Shown: piece after piece, positions 22,402-33,685 of the stretch
Numbering within the stretch: position 1 is the stretch's first letter
How the letters are laid out: each line of letters begins with the position of its first letter
NCBI GenBank assembly: GCA_930367215.1
Contig: OV884059.1
Coordinates: forward strand, 50,624,957 to 50,688,956
Direction: 5' to 3'
DNA: 64,000 bases
Source of the DNA: Pollenia angustigena
Lineage: Eukaryota; Arthropoda; Insecta; Diptera; Polleniidae
Translations under genes and position numbers: made by a program
Notes under the pieces: generated by a model
What the model was told of the DNA's origin: nothing
What the model saw: only the letters and a program-made list of their open reading frames with translations
Databases searched by the model: none

Positions 22402-22809
22402 CATCAACAATAAATTTCAAGTGTTTTTATCAAGAATAAAAACTGGGAATTAAGCACAAATAACAAAATCTTTTGAAATTAAAATTTTTTATTCCCAAAA
22501 ATTGAAATTACTTTTTGATAATAAACAGGCAAGTGCACGGCCTAAAAAAACACTTAATTGACAACATCTTTTGTTAGTTGTTGTTTGTTTTTAATTTTGT
22601 TTTTCTTAACCTACTTACAACTACAATTAATGTTGAGAGAATTTCAACTAATTGTAGTGGGGAGTGTAAGACGAGATAAACCCACTTTTTTATTGTTGAT
22701 GTATTTTGTTCAAGCTTTGATATTGTTACAAGTAAAACTGTTGCTATAAGTCTTATACGTTTAACAGTTTTATTTGGTTTAATATCTTTAGTTTGTCTAA
22801 AATCTTTAT

Positions 22810-22871
22810 GGATGAAGTTTCCTGATGATCTGGCCTAAGCAACCAGTGAAATGCATAGGAATAGCTTATCC
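22810..22871 (+). ncRNA. Hammerhead ribozyme motif, family 1, unit 2
   Basis: Same sequence as the motif at 22340, 470 bp downstream. Self-cleavage at both would release a 470-nt monomer. Confidence 0.74.
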
Positions 22872-23280
22872 CATCAACAATAAATTTCAAGTGTTTTTAT
22901 CAAGAATAAAAACTGGGAATTAAGCACAAATAACAAAATCTTTTGAAATTAAAATTTTTTATTCCCAAAAATTGAAATTACTTTTTGATAATAAACAGGC
23001 AAGTGCACGGCCTAAAAAAACACTTAATTGACAACATCTTTTGTAAGTTGTTGTTTGTTTTTTATTTTGTTTTTCTTAACCTACTTACAACTACAATTAA
23101 TGTTGAGAGAATTTCAACTAATTGTAGTGGGGAGTGTAAGACGAGATAAACCCACTTTTTTTATTGTTGATGTATTTTGTTCAAGCTTTGATATTGTTAC
23201 AAGTAAAACTGTTGCTATAAGCCTTATACGTTTAACAGTTTTATTTGGTTTAATATCTTTAGTTTGTCTAAAATCTTTAT

Positions 23281-23342
23281 GGATGAAGTTTCCTGATGAT
23301 CTGGCCTAAGCAACCAGTGAAATGCATAGGAATAGCTTATCC
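23281..23342 (+). ncRNA. Hammerhead ribozyme motif, family 1, unit 3
   Basis: Same sequence, 471 bp after unit 2; the extra base is in a T-run outside the motif. Confidence 0.74.
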
Positions 23343-23750
23343 CATCAACAATAAATTTCAAGTGTTTTTATCAAGAATAAAAACTGGGAATTAAGCACAA
23401 ATAACAAAATCTTTTGAAATTAAAATTTTTTATTCCCAAAAATTGAAATTACTTTTTGATAATAAACAGGCAAGTGCACGGCCTAAAAAAACACTTAATT
23501 GACAACATCTTTTGTAAGTTGTTGTTTGTTTTTTATTTTGTTTTTCTTAACCTACTTACAACTACAATTAATGTTGAGAGAATTTCAACTAATTGTAGTG
23601 GGGAGTGTAAGACGAGATAAACCCACTTTTTTATTGTTGATGTATTTTGTTCAAGCTTTGATATTGTTACAAGTAAAACTGTTGCTATAAGTCTTATACG
23701 TTTAACAGTTTTATTTGGTTTAATATCTTTAGTTTGTCTAAAATCTTTAT

Positions 23751-23812
23751 GGATGAAGTTTCCTGATGATCTGGCCTAAGCAACCAGTGAAATGCATAGG
23801 AATAGCTTATCC
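23751..23812 (+). ncRNA. Hammerhead ribozyme motif, family 1, unit 4
   Basis: Same sequence, 470 bp after unit 3 and last in the array. The array ends about 120 bp further on, at the target duplication. Confidence 0.74.
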
Positions 23813-23930
23813 CATCAACAATAAATTTCAAGTGTTTTTATCAAGAATAAAAACTGGGAATTAAGCACAAATAACAAAATCTTTTGAAATTAAAATTTTT
23901 TATTCCCAAAAATTGAAATTACTTTTTGAT

Positions 23931-25194
23931 AATTAACGACAACGATAAACTGACAGCTGCAGAATTTGTTTTGGACAAAGGCCGTTTGTATAAACTGTTT
24001 GAGGGGAAAAAACTGTGGATGGTACCTAAATCCCTAAGATATAAAGTAACGCAAGACGCACATGATAAATATGGTCATCTCAGCGTCAATCGAACGATCG
24101 AAAAATTATTGCAGTTAATGTGGTTTCCACGAATGCGTAATTTCGTAAAATCATACGTCAAGTCCTGTGTGTCCTGTGCTTTTAACAAACCATCATACGG
24201 AAAAAAAGAGGGCGAATATCATTACAACGATATCGAACCAATCCCATTTAAAACCGTTCACGTCGACCATTTAGGTCCATTTCCAAAGTCCAGCAAAAGA
24301 AATGAATACGTCTTAGTTTTAATTGACGCTTTTACCAAATACACCATAATCAAAGCGGTCCCATCAACAGCAACAAAACACGTCCTTAAAATATTGGATG
24401 AAGTAAGCGGATATTTTGGTATGCCAGAGCGTATAATCACTGACCGAGGTACAGCTTTTACCTCGAAGGAGTTTAGAAATTATAGCAACCAAAATCAAGT
24501 AAAACACGTTCTAAATGCGGTTCGAACGCCAAGGGCCAACGGACAGGTTGAGCGAATGAACCGAGCAATATTATCTATGCTTTTACCATCTACGCAAACT
24601 GGTCGTAAATGGGACGAAGAGCTGCGAATCATTCAATACACAATAAACTCAGCTGTTAATTCTACAACCAAACGATCTCCAAACGAATTACTCTACGGAT
24701 ACCAACCTCGTGACATTCTTGGCAACAAATTAGTATTATTATTACACGATGACAACGATACCAAAACCCCCGTTAACGAAGAACAGCGTTTGCATGACCT
24801 AAATGAAATACGTCAAACTGCCGTACGAGATATAAAAACTTATCGAGAGAACGCCAAAAATCGTTATGATAAACGTCATTCTACACCAAAACCTTATGCC
24901 GTAGGTGATTTAGTACTCGTCGGGAATGAAGCTTCTAGTACGGGTTACTCGCGTAAACTTGAGCCACGTTTCAAGGGTCCGTTCATGGTGACGAAGGTTC
25001 TCGACAACGATAGGTACGTAGTTGAAGATCTGTTACAATCCAAACGAACATCGCGCCATTACAGTTCGGTGTATGCCTCGGATGGGATGAAACGTTGGTG
25101 CGCCCCTCCCCCCATTGATGACAGCGACCACGAAGAGCCGGGCGAATTCTGCGAGGACGCTGAATATGTCAGGAAAGGCCGACGAACACTCTAA
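23931..25194 (+). pseudogene. pol of SAP-gypsy element, part 2 (integrase)
   Basis: Continues the interrupted pol. The zinc-binding region shows 'AHDKYGHLSVNRT' with 'CVSC'. The catalytic triad is intact: 'VHVDHLGPF', 'IITDRGTAF' and 'NGQVERMNRA'. The C-terminal part has 'GDLVLVGNEASSTGYSRKLEPRFKGPFMV', the usual GPF/Y-type region, and ends at a stop at 25192-25194. This segment is open for over 420 codons, so it is well preserved, but the upstream half is dead and detached. Confidence 0.88.
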
Positions 25195-25406
25195 AGTTTA
25201 AAACTCGATCCTATTGTAATATGAAAAAAAAAACTTTTTAAATTAAATTACATTTATTATAATTACATCCCTGATTTATATTCTTTGTTTTTGTTGTATA
25301 CCTATTGCAATAAAAAGTAATCGTATGAGGGGGTTAACACACATTTACATTTTAAAAAAATGGTACAACAATTTCGTTTTCAGCTATTTTTAATTAATAA
25401 TTTGCA

Positions 25407-25870
25407 ATGATGGATGCTTTGGACGGTGTCTGTTACAAAGTCTTCCCAATTGATGGGGACGGAGATTGTTTGTTTTCGTCCCTTGCTCATGTAGTCTATG
25501 GAACAGCTTCAAGGGGAATGGAAGTACGTAATATTATTGTGGATTATGTGGTCCAAAATTTGAACAGTATCAAATTTTTTACTACCACCCCAGAGGATGA
25601 CAACTATAATGATGTTGAAGTATATTCTATTGATATGAGAAAAAAAGGAACGTATTGTACTTCATGCGAACTTCAAGCTGCAGCAGAAATATTTCCATAT
25701 TTATTTGAGGTTTGGAGAAATGGGGCCATATTTTAACGCTTTGGAAATGAACAACATCCTGTTAAAAAACTTAGTTTTTCAGGGAATATTTCAAATGGAC
25801 ATTTTGATGTCTATGAAAATATTCATCACCTAACCAACTTTCCCCACAAATGTCAAATGTTGCACATAAG
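25407..25870 (+). pseudogene. OTU-like cysteine protease domain of Helitron
   Basis: OTU proteases usually remove ubiquitin, and some animal Helitrons carry one of unknown role. The catalytic Cys lies in 'GDGDCLFSSL' (about residue 22). After a stop at 25734, the same frame continues to 'NGHFDVYE', whose His is the expected second catalytic residue. One in-frame TAA separates them. It begins at ATG 25407. Confidence 0.75.
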
Positions 25871-26816
25871 ACTAGAATTATATTGCCCAAACGAAAAAGA
25901 TCATATCGGACAAAGCTTAAAAAAGAAAGGGAGAGAAAAAAATTTCATTTCCAAAATAATGAAAACTTTAGAGATAAAATAGCACGTAAAAAGTTGAGGG
26001 GTTCAAGGAGAGAAACATTACGAAAATTTAAAGAATCCGAAGAAGATAAAAATAAAAGATTAAAAAATGATGCATCCAGAAAGATAGCAATCAGGCAATT
26101 TGAAGATGATGACCAGAAAAGAAAGAGGTTGGACGAAAACAAAATCCGAAACGCATCCCAAAGACTTACTGAATGCGGTTTGCGGAGAAGTCAGAGGTAA
26201 GAGGAGAACAGAAAGAGAAAGGCAGCTCAAAAACTAAATGAAACAGATGAGCAAAAAAGGGAAAGGTTAAAGGAGGATGCAAATCGAAAAGAGTTGAAAG
26301 ACATGTTGAACCAGTTTGTGCGAAAAGAAGGAGATTATGATGCCAAATAAACGACTGCACGAGGATGAAAGCAACGTAGTATTGCCTCCTAAAAGACATG
26401 TTCAACATGTAAATATTTTGCAGAGTTGCAAGAATGGCAGACAACAAAAGGGAAAAGAAGATTATATTGAGGAGCATTACTGTCGAGGTATGACTTTTGA
26501 ATGTTCCATTTGTGCAGCAAAACATTTTCATAAGGAAAAGGCACCAGATGGAAAATTTTCAAACTGTTGTCAGAAAGGAAAAGTTGACCTTACATCCTTA
26601 TCATCTCAACCTTATCCTGCCATTTTGAAGGATTTAATAACCGGAAAACACGGGCAATCGAAAAACTTCTTGAAACATATTCTATCCTTTAACAGTGCAT
26701 TTTCATTTGCGTCATTGGGTGCACAAATTAAAGCACCGCCAGGATACGGTCCATATTGTTTCCGCATTCATGGTCAAATTTACCATAGGGCATTAACTCT
26801 TCATCCTGTACCCTGA
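25850..26816 (+). pseudogene. Helitron N-terminal region (basic stretch and zinc-finger-like part)
   Basis: 25850-26200 encodes a highly charged Arg/Lys/Glu-rich stretch ('RKKLRGSRRETLRKFKESEED') typical of the Helitron N-terminus and probably coiled-coil. After a stop and a frameshift, 26316-26816 carries 'CSICAAKHFHKEK' and 'CCQKGKVDL', the cysteine-containing Helitron-like N domain, ending 'CFRIHGQIYHRALTLHP', a conserved block before Rep. Confidence 0.75.
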
Positions 26817-26926
26817 TATAGCGACTGAAGAGCGTATGAAGGATTCTGGAAACACTAGATGCAGTAAATCTGTTATGAAAATGTTAGGTAACTTCTTCAA
26901 CCAAAATTGAAGCAAAGGCACACAAA

Positions 26927-28385
26927 ATGTTGTATGATGTGGATAAGGATGTAACAGCTGAGGCCAGACAAAGAGGGGTCCGAGTACCGTTAGTTTCAAT
27001 GGCAATAAGGCACGACGGATCTCTTGATAACAGAATATATAATGCACAGAGAGTCAAGGAAGTAGCAGCAATATTTCAAAGCACAGACGGTGAACCACCA
27101 TTTGAACGAGATCTTCTTATACATTTGAGGCCAGATCCATCAGACCCCAAAGGTACCAGTACTTAACGTATCAGTAGTCTTCATCCAAGTTTAGAGCCTA
27201 TGACATATCCAATACTATTTCCATTTGGAGAGTCTGGATGGCACCCAGAATTACCGTTAAAACAAAATATATTCACTACCAAAAAAACACGGGTTTCTCA
27301 GATGGATTACTACAGTTATCGGATTGCCGTGCGTGGAGATGTTAATCCATTTTTGAGCGTAGCAAAACTAACGCAACACTACTTTGTAGATTCTTACGTT
27401 AAAATGGAATCCAACCCTCTTCATTGGTTAAAAGAACACCAAAAAGAGCTCCGTGCTGAAAGTTATCAAGGCCTTATGGATTTTTTGCATTTAAGAGCTG
27501 CGGAGGATGGTTCCGTTGCTGCTAATCCTATTATATTACCGTCCTCTTTCATAGGGAGCCCATGAAGTATGCAGCAAAACTATCAAGATGCAATGACAAC
27601 CGTACGAAAGTTTGGTGGTAAGCCGGATATTTTCTTGACCATGACATGTAATCCTAAGTGGAGAGAAATAACGGAAAATATGGAATCGTATCAAACAGAT
27701 CGACCTGATTTAATAGCACGTGTTTTTCATATAAAACTTACTGAACTGCTTACGGACATTTGTAAAAGACATATATTCGGTAAAGTTGTTGCCAAAATCC
27801 ATGTCATTGAATTCCAAAAAAGAGGTATCCCTCATGCTTATAATGTTGTCGGAGGACGATAAACCTCGCGATAGGGATGTTATTGATAACATTGTTTCAA
27901 CAGAGATACCCAATCCGGAAGATTATCCTAGACTCCATAGCATTATTCTAAAGCGTATGGTACATGGGCCTTGCGGAGACAATAATATGAATTCTCCCTG
28001 CATGGAAGCTGGAAAGTGCTGAAAAGGTTTCCCAAAACAATTTCAGGAGGAAACTGTATGTAATCTTGATGGGTATCTCAGATACAGTCGTAAAAATTCT
28101 GATGTCACTTACAAAACTGCTTCAGGATTTGAGGTAACTAATCAGTGGATTGTGCCATATAATCCATTTTTAGTTTTAAAATATAATTGCCATATTAACG
28201 TAGAAGTATGTTCCTCTGTTAATAGCGTCAAATACCTTTTTAAGTGTTATGACTGTGCTAATGATGAAATTACGGAGCAAGGTTCTTTAATACATGATGA
28301 AATAAGGACATTAGTAAACACAAGATATGTAAGCGCTCCAGAGGCTGCATGGAGAATCTTGGCAAAACCAATGCACGACCAGTAA
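26927..28385 (+). pseudogene. Helitron Rep (HUH endonuclease) domain, broken
   Basis: Rep nicks and joins DNA during rolling-circle transposition. Frames 26927-27166, 27200-27565, 27569-27862, 27786-28022 and 28152-28385 join in order: 'MTYPILFPFGESGWHP', 'FLTMTCNPKWREI', 'KRGIPHAYNVV', 'MVHGPCG' and 'WIVPYNPFLVLKYNCHINVEVC', then 'VKYLFKCYD' near the catalytic Tyr. In the HUH motif the second His (HAH) is Tyr (HAY), which removes a metal ligand. Several stops and shifts separate the blocks. Confidence 0.82.
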
Positions 28386-28428
28386 CATGCAATAATTCGG
28401 CTGGCAATACATTGACCGAAACACCAAA

Positions 28429-30608
28429 TTGTATATTTTAGACCAAACAACGTTGAAAAAGCAGTCAATAGTATTTCCCTTTCAAACTCAACTCTCATTG
28501 CATGGTTTTGTCTCAATGAAAAATATATTAACGCTAGAAAATTTTACTTTACCGAAATCCCGGAACATTATGTATTTAATAAGAAAAGTGGTTGGAAACA
28601 AAGAACGAGAGGTAAAATTATCGGGCGCATGTACACTGTTAGTGTATCTGAAGGAGAGAGGTAGTATCTCAGGTTACTACTGTTGCATATTCCCAGTGCG
28701 CTGGGCTATAATGATTTAAAAACTATAAATTTGATAACGCACTCCAGTTTCAAGGAAGTTGCACTGGCTTTTGGCCTCTTAGAAGACAATTCAGTTTGGG
28801 AATTGACTCTTGAAGAGGCAATAGCAATGAGCATGCCAGTTGCACTCAGACAGCTTTTCACTTACATATGTGTATTTGGAAGTCCTGTACATACGCGAAA
28901 ACTTTGGAATAAATACCTTCAACACTTTGCTGAAGATTTTGTTCGCCGGCTCAAATGTCAAGCACGAAATTGTGGGACTTGCGAACATTTTTCCCTACAA
29001 CAAGTACAAAATATTTTTATTTTGCATGGAAAGACATTCACAGACTTCGGTTTAAAGAAAACTTCCGAAAATCTTCCGAGCGACATGCAAGATATTTTAA
29101 GTACATCACTAGAAAAAATGGAAGGATCAATCTTTTCTAAATGTTGATTTATATACAATCGTCAACACAGCGAATCTCCTAAAATGGGGCCGCACATATC
29201 ATTCTCAGTTTAAGCTACCAGTACCATTGACAGAAACATCAACTTCAAGTATGAGAGCAAATTCAGTGGATGCAAAGCAGATAAGAAAGGCTAGGTTAAT
29301 CTTTTGGGATGAGACAACAATGAAACCTACCTATGCATTAAATGCTATTGATAAGTTGCTTAAAACATTGATGAAAAATAACAAGCCTTTTGGAGTAAAG
29401 TTGTGCTTCTTGGAGGAGATTTTCGCCAATGTTTACCAGTGGTACCACATGCTTACAGGACGGCCATAATCGCATCATGTATTAAGTTTTCTAATCTTTG
29501 GTCCAACTTTAAAATTTTACAACTTAAAGTCAATATTCGTGCAGTGGACAATAACAACAGAGATTGGCTTTTAAAAATGGGGAATGGTGAACTCAGATCG
29601 GAATTTGGAGAGGACATTATTGCATTACCAAACGAAATGCTGGCTGAAAACTCAATCGTTAATAATATATTCGGTGAATGTTTACAGCCGTCTGATGTAG
29701 AACAGTATTGTAATTTTGCCATTTTATGCCCTAAGAATGATGAAGTATGCCAAATTAATGAAGAAGTACTAATGGCCATTTTCTCAATGTATCGACAAAC
29801 TGTCTGTTACTTAATGTCAACATAAATTTATTGGACCGATAAACTGTCCGTTAACGATTTTGGGTTTCTCAATATACCGACAAAAAAACAAAGTTTTCAA
29901 CTGGCAACGCCACTCAAAATACATGTAAAAGTTGGGAGTCAGCTGATTGAATTTATCTGAACGGCAAATAAAAGGAAAATAAATAATTGGCAGATGAGTG
30001 CCGGTTAGCTTTGCGATAAAATCGAAGCAAATGAGACATTGAGAAAACCAAATTTCTTTAATGTGCAATTTTTCGTTGGGAAAAAAGATAATCGCCAAAT
30101 GAGAAAATGGCCATAAGTCTTTTAGAGGGTGAATGTTTTACATTTTTCAGCGTTGACACGGTGGAGAGCAAAAGCATAGCTGAACGGCAAAATTATCCGG
30201 TGGAGTTTTTAAACAGTCTATCGCCATCTGGAATGCCTCCTCACATGTTGCAAGTAGGTGGGAGCCATTATCATGCTTCTGAGGAATTTAAGCACTAAAA
30301 GCGGGATATGCAATGTCACAAGACTGCAAGTTACACAATTGTCACAGAATCTAATATGCGCAACTATATTAACCGGCACTGCAAAAGGCAACCCTGCATT
30401 TATTCCGAGGATTGATTTGGCTCCCATAAATCCCGACCTACCATTTATTTTGCGTAGGAGACAGTTTCCTATAAGGTTGGCGTTTTCCATTACCATCAAT
30501 AAAGCTCAAGGTCAAACGTTAGAGAGGGTGGGGATATATTTACCCAAACCAGTTTTTAGTCATGGACAATTGTACGTTGCTTTCTCAAGAGTTAGAAAAA
30601 AAAGATGA
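28429..30608 (+). pseudogene. Helitron PIF1-type helicase, broken
   Basis: The helicase unwinds donor DNA. Recognised blocks: 'HTRKLWNKYLQHFAEDF' (28683-29147), then a junction near 29150 where the Walker A segment is missing, 'GRTYHSQFKLPVPL', 'LIFWDETTM' (Walker B type), 'LLGGDFRQCLPVV' (29403-29825), then 'YPVEFLNSLSPSGMPPHMLQVG' and the C-terminal 'RLAFSITINKAQGQTLERVG' and 'HGQLYVAFSRVR' (30258-30608). The last block is nearly perfect. About 275 bp at 29826-30100 does not belong to the helicase. Confidence 0.85.
29826..30100. other. Unidentified insert in the Helitron helicase
   Basis: The helicase homology stops after 29800-29825 and resumes at about 30107. The intervening sequence is non-coding and shows no clear terminal repeats or target duplication. 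Confidence 0.4.
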
Positions 30609-30837
30609 TTTTAAGGTAAAAGTGATGCATGTAGATGGAATATAATATATATGTTAAAAAAGGGTTGCTCCTCAGTATTTTCAAAAAATGTTGTTTTTAA
30701 AGAAGTATTATAATTTAGTTACTTACTTATTGTTATTTTTTACAAATTTTTCTTATTGTTATTTTTTAAATATTTTTTCTTCATATACCTATTAAATGTA
30801 TTAAAACATTGAATAATAATTTTTTGTTTTATTTCTT

Positions 30838-32080
30838 TTATGAGCGTTTCAATTTTATAAGATCAGTACAATATACATTAATCTTTTTAAATAAGCAATT
30901 TATGATTTTCTTGTGAGGAAAATTTAGACAGTACAGTCTATCTTCTGTCATTGTTGATCCGATCCATGTTTTTATTCGACGAAGGGTAGGAAATGACCTC
31001 CCGCTCGTAGCTTTACGGACGAGCATTGAAACGAAAATTTTTAATATTATTCTTAGATTTGGGTAGATATCTTCATCACAGTTTATTAAAACATCTACAA
31101 TCTCTTTTATCAAATATAATCAGCTCATCAGCTTTGAGCTAGAAGTTTAGATATGTTCAATACATTTGGGATATCTATTGGGAAAGTTGTTATGAGATCT
31201 TCTAAAATAAATTCAATAAGAGGAATGTAACCTTCAACTCGGTAGTAATCTTCAACATTTTGGATGTGATTATTTCGTTCAAATCTTGTCTTTTCGATAG
31301 GAACCTCGATTTGAACAAATATAACTTTAAGTTTTGCAAAAATTGCTTTAAATTGTTCTTTGGCTTTATTTCTTTTTTCTTCAAGGCACATGTTAAAAAT
31401 TTTGGTCCTTTTTGAAGATCTATATTTTGCTTTTGTAAAATGATACTAAGTGGCTGTGTTACAATAAGTATCACACTTAATATGTATATTCCGTAAATAA
31501 ATTTAAAAGTACTAAGTGAGTTCCTTAATATAAAGGTAGAGATACTACTTTTCCACTCAGATATTTTTTCCAAAGCTTCTACTATATGATGTACACTTGT
31601 TGCAAAGACCTATAATGAAGAGAGTTTGGCTCCCAAATACTTTGCTAAAACTGTTTTTCGCTTGGGATGATTATATTTAAAAAATAAAAATTATACAACT
31701 TTTTGTATTAATGGCACTTTATTGCTTTAAGAAATTGAGTTGTTCGACTTATGGGAAAAGCAAGGCGTTGGTTTCGCAAACGCAAAATTTTGAACAGCTC
31801 CATTTTCTGCTCACATCAGAGGTCACCCATCTGTTCCATCTCCTACACAAAATTTGTTAAACCTTTAAGAACTATTGATGTTAGTGCCTTCGCATCAATT
31901 GACACATCAACGTCATCAATATCTTTTGAAGCCTCTTTAAATGCGTTTACAACAAAGCCAATGAATTCTTCCTTCAAAACTTTTTGTTGTATGTTGAAAT
32001 ATATTAAAGATAAGGAAATCTGGCTTTTCCCCGACAAATCCGTGCTTTCGTCAAAAACTATCGAATAGAATTTTGATTCA
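30838..32080 (-). pseudogene. hAT transposase remnant (minus strand)
   Basis: Read on the minus strand from 32080: 'FYSIVFDESTDLSGKSQISLSLIYFN' (catalytic-core Asp region), then 'MEKISEWKSSISTFILRNSL' (31202-31573), and at the end 'YPNLRIILKIFVSMLVRKATSGRSFPTLRRIKTWIGSTM' (30838-31113), the hAT dimerisation region. Blocks of this kind belong to the DUF4371-type hAT transposases. Stops, frameshifts and gaps make it inactive. The hAT element at 32096 is inserted just upstream of it. Confidence 0.82.
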
Positions 32081-32322
32081 TATAGCTATAAATATTAGGG
32101 TGTTCATTCGGTTAATCGTCAATCGGTTAACCGATTAATTACTACCCGATTAACTGATCGATTTTTTCGATTAACGATTAAACCGATTAATTTCAGTTGA
32201 TTAACCGATGTGATAAAATGTTCAATATTTTCTAGTATTATAACATATTTTTGTGATTTTAATTATTTGTTTCGTTTCATATACAAAATATATGTGTTTA
32301 GAAAATATTTTTTCATACAAAC

Positions 32323-32570
32323 AAATTAGGTGTTTTCCGCCGACTGGAGACTAAAATCACAATGTTTTTTTATCATTATCATCGATCAACAGGCATTTGA
32401 AATGGGTTAAATTTTTGATTACCAACACCTTTTTTCTGTTTCACACAAATAAGGTGTTTTCCGCCGACTGGAGACTAAAATTACAATGTTTTTTTTATCA
32501 TTATCATCGATCAACAGGCATGTGAAATGGGTTTAATTTTTGATTACCAACACCTTTTTTCTGTTTCTTG
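32323..32570 (+). repeat. 124-bp tandem duplication inside hAT element
   Basis: Two near-identical direct copies (about 32323-32446 and 32447-32570), each opening AGGTGTTTTCCGCCGACTGG and closing near ACCAACACCTT. Each copy has inverted ends AAGGTGTT/AACACCTT, so it may be a tiny MITE that was duplicated. Confidence 0.7.
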
Positions 32571-32942
32571 TATTTTTTATACATATAGAAGTATGTATGT
32601 GTTTAGTTATTTGTTTCTTCTCATATCAGTCTTTAAACAGAATTAACTGAAACAATTAGAAGTGTTAAAAATTAAAAAAAACTCTAATGGCATAATGGAG
32701 TATTTGTTATGTTTAGAGAAATCCTGGAAAAGGACTGAGAAATTAGATATTCATCTACGATATGTGAAGGAATTTTTCCAAGTCAAGTTTTGCCAAAACA
32801 AAACTTTTCTAAAAGATTTTTTTGAAAGATCTCCTTTAACAATTGAAATTACTAATAAAATTTCATTTTATTTTTTTATAAATACATATTTGGGGGATTC
32901 ACAAGATAGTCATAGTCTTAAAATAATTACAAGAAATATATA

Positions 32943-33186
32943 TCGTCGGCTTAATATGCAAACCGGCTAAATCCACTTTTTATGTAAATTGAGATTTTGA
33001 TGCCGTGTGGCAGAGAAAGGTACGCCTCGAAGACCAGCATGTGGTTTTCATTCCACTTAAGTCTTGAAGGGTATAAAACTAACTGTATTTTTAATTGTGT
33101 ATCAAGCTGCAAATAGCAAGATTTTCGTCTCTCCTGTGAAATGTGCTGAAAGTGACTTAGCAGGTTTGCATATTAAGCCGACGATA
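32943..33186. mobile_element. Nested MITE with CGTCGGCTTAATATGCAAAC ends
   Basis: Inverted ends of about 21 bp (CGTCGGCTTAATATGCAAAC...) near 32945 and 33182, possibly flanked by ATAT on both sides. Non-coding, about 240 bp, inside the hAT element at 32096-33654. Superfamily not assigned. Confidence 0.65.
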
Positions 33187-33685
33187 TGACTGTTGTGGGC
33201 TCCCGCTTATAAGTTAGATTTCTACTGTACAGTTATGAAGAATCAATGAACACAGCATTAAAATTTTTATTTTGTTTGAAACACAACAATTTTTATTTTT
33301 AACAATTGTAAAATATTATTTAGGATATTATGGCGATATGACTTGATAGCACACCTTGTGTATTAATTGTAAAATGCATATTAAATATTTATGAATGGTT
33401 TTGTTTGCTCATTTTAGTTCAAGAATTGAAATGTATACCAAACATTGTTTTTTTTTTACTAATAAACTCAAAAAAATATACAAATAATGCATTTTTATAA
33501 ATTGAAATTATTTAATTTATAAAAAAAACTTTATTAATCGGTTAGCCGATCAAAAATAAAATTAACCGATTATTAACCGGTTAAACGAAAACCTCGGTTA
33601 ATTAATCGTGCGATTAACCGATTAAAGCAAAAGGTCGATTAAATGAACACCCTAATAAATATATACATAAATATTGCAAATACTA

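Larger units (their letters stand above)
21848..23930 (+). mobile_element. 470-bp hammerhead repeat array (family 1), retrozyme/Penelope-like
   Basis: The insert has one unit in inverted orientation (21848 to about 22298) followed by plus-sense sequence: a partial unit (about 22305-22478) and three near-identical units of 470-471 bp. A 13-bp target duplication shows it moved as one unit by transposition. Non-coding. Each unit has a type I hammerhead motif. Penelope-like elements and retrozymes carry such ribozymes in tandem LTR-like units, and Penelope copies often show inverted plus tandem arrangement. Assignment to either is inference. Confidence 0.82.
17200..25340 (+). mobile_element. Ty3/gypsy element 2 with SAP-domain Gag; ends undefined
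   Basis: One gag-pol frame in the order SAP, Gag, zinc knuckle, protease, RT, RNase H, integrase. It is interrupted by a Transib-type element in the leader (17449-18524) and by a 2083-bp hammerhead repeat array in pol (21848-23930). A GAGGGGG purine tract at 25328-25334 is a candidate polypurine tract. LTRs were not found: the right side runs into the Helitron. Left and right limits are guesses. Confidence 0.7.
25390..30620 (+). mobile_element. Helitron with OTU domain, degenerate
   Basis: A rolling-circle transposon coding for an OTU-like protease, Helitron N-terminal domain, Rep/HUH nuclease and PIF1-type helicase, spread over many frames. The order is conserved, but stops, frameshifts, loss of the helicase Walker A segment and a 275-bp foreign-looking insert (29826-30100) make it inactive. 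The 5' TC end and 3' CTRR hairpin were not located, so limits are approximate. It abuts the SAP-gypsy on the left. Confidence 0.85.
32096..33654. mobile_element. hAT-type element with CGATTAA subterminal repeats
   Basis: Ends TAGGGTGTTCATT on both sides, flanked by the perfect 8-bp duplication ATAAATAT (32088-32095, 33655-33662), as for hAT transposons. Many copies of CGATTAA or CGGTTAA crowd the first and last 120 bp, probably transposase-binding sites. The interior has a 102-codon frame (32662-32970) with no recognised domain and holds two further repeats. It was inserted next to the hAT transposase remnant. Confidence 0.9.

Noticed and set aside
31110..31140. Possible hammerhead near AGCTGATGAGC on the minus strand
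   Set aside because: No GAAA after stem II; the sequence lies at the edge of a hAT transposase remnant.
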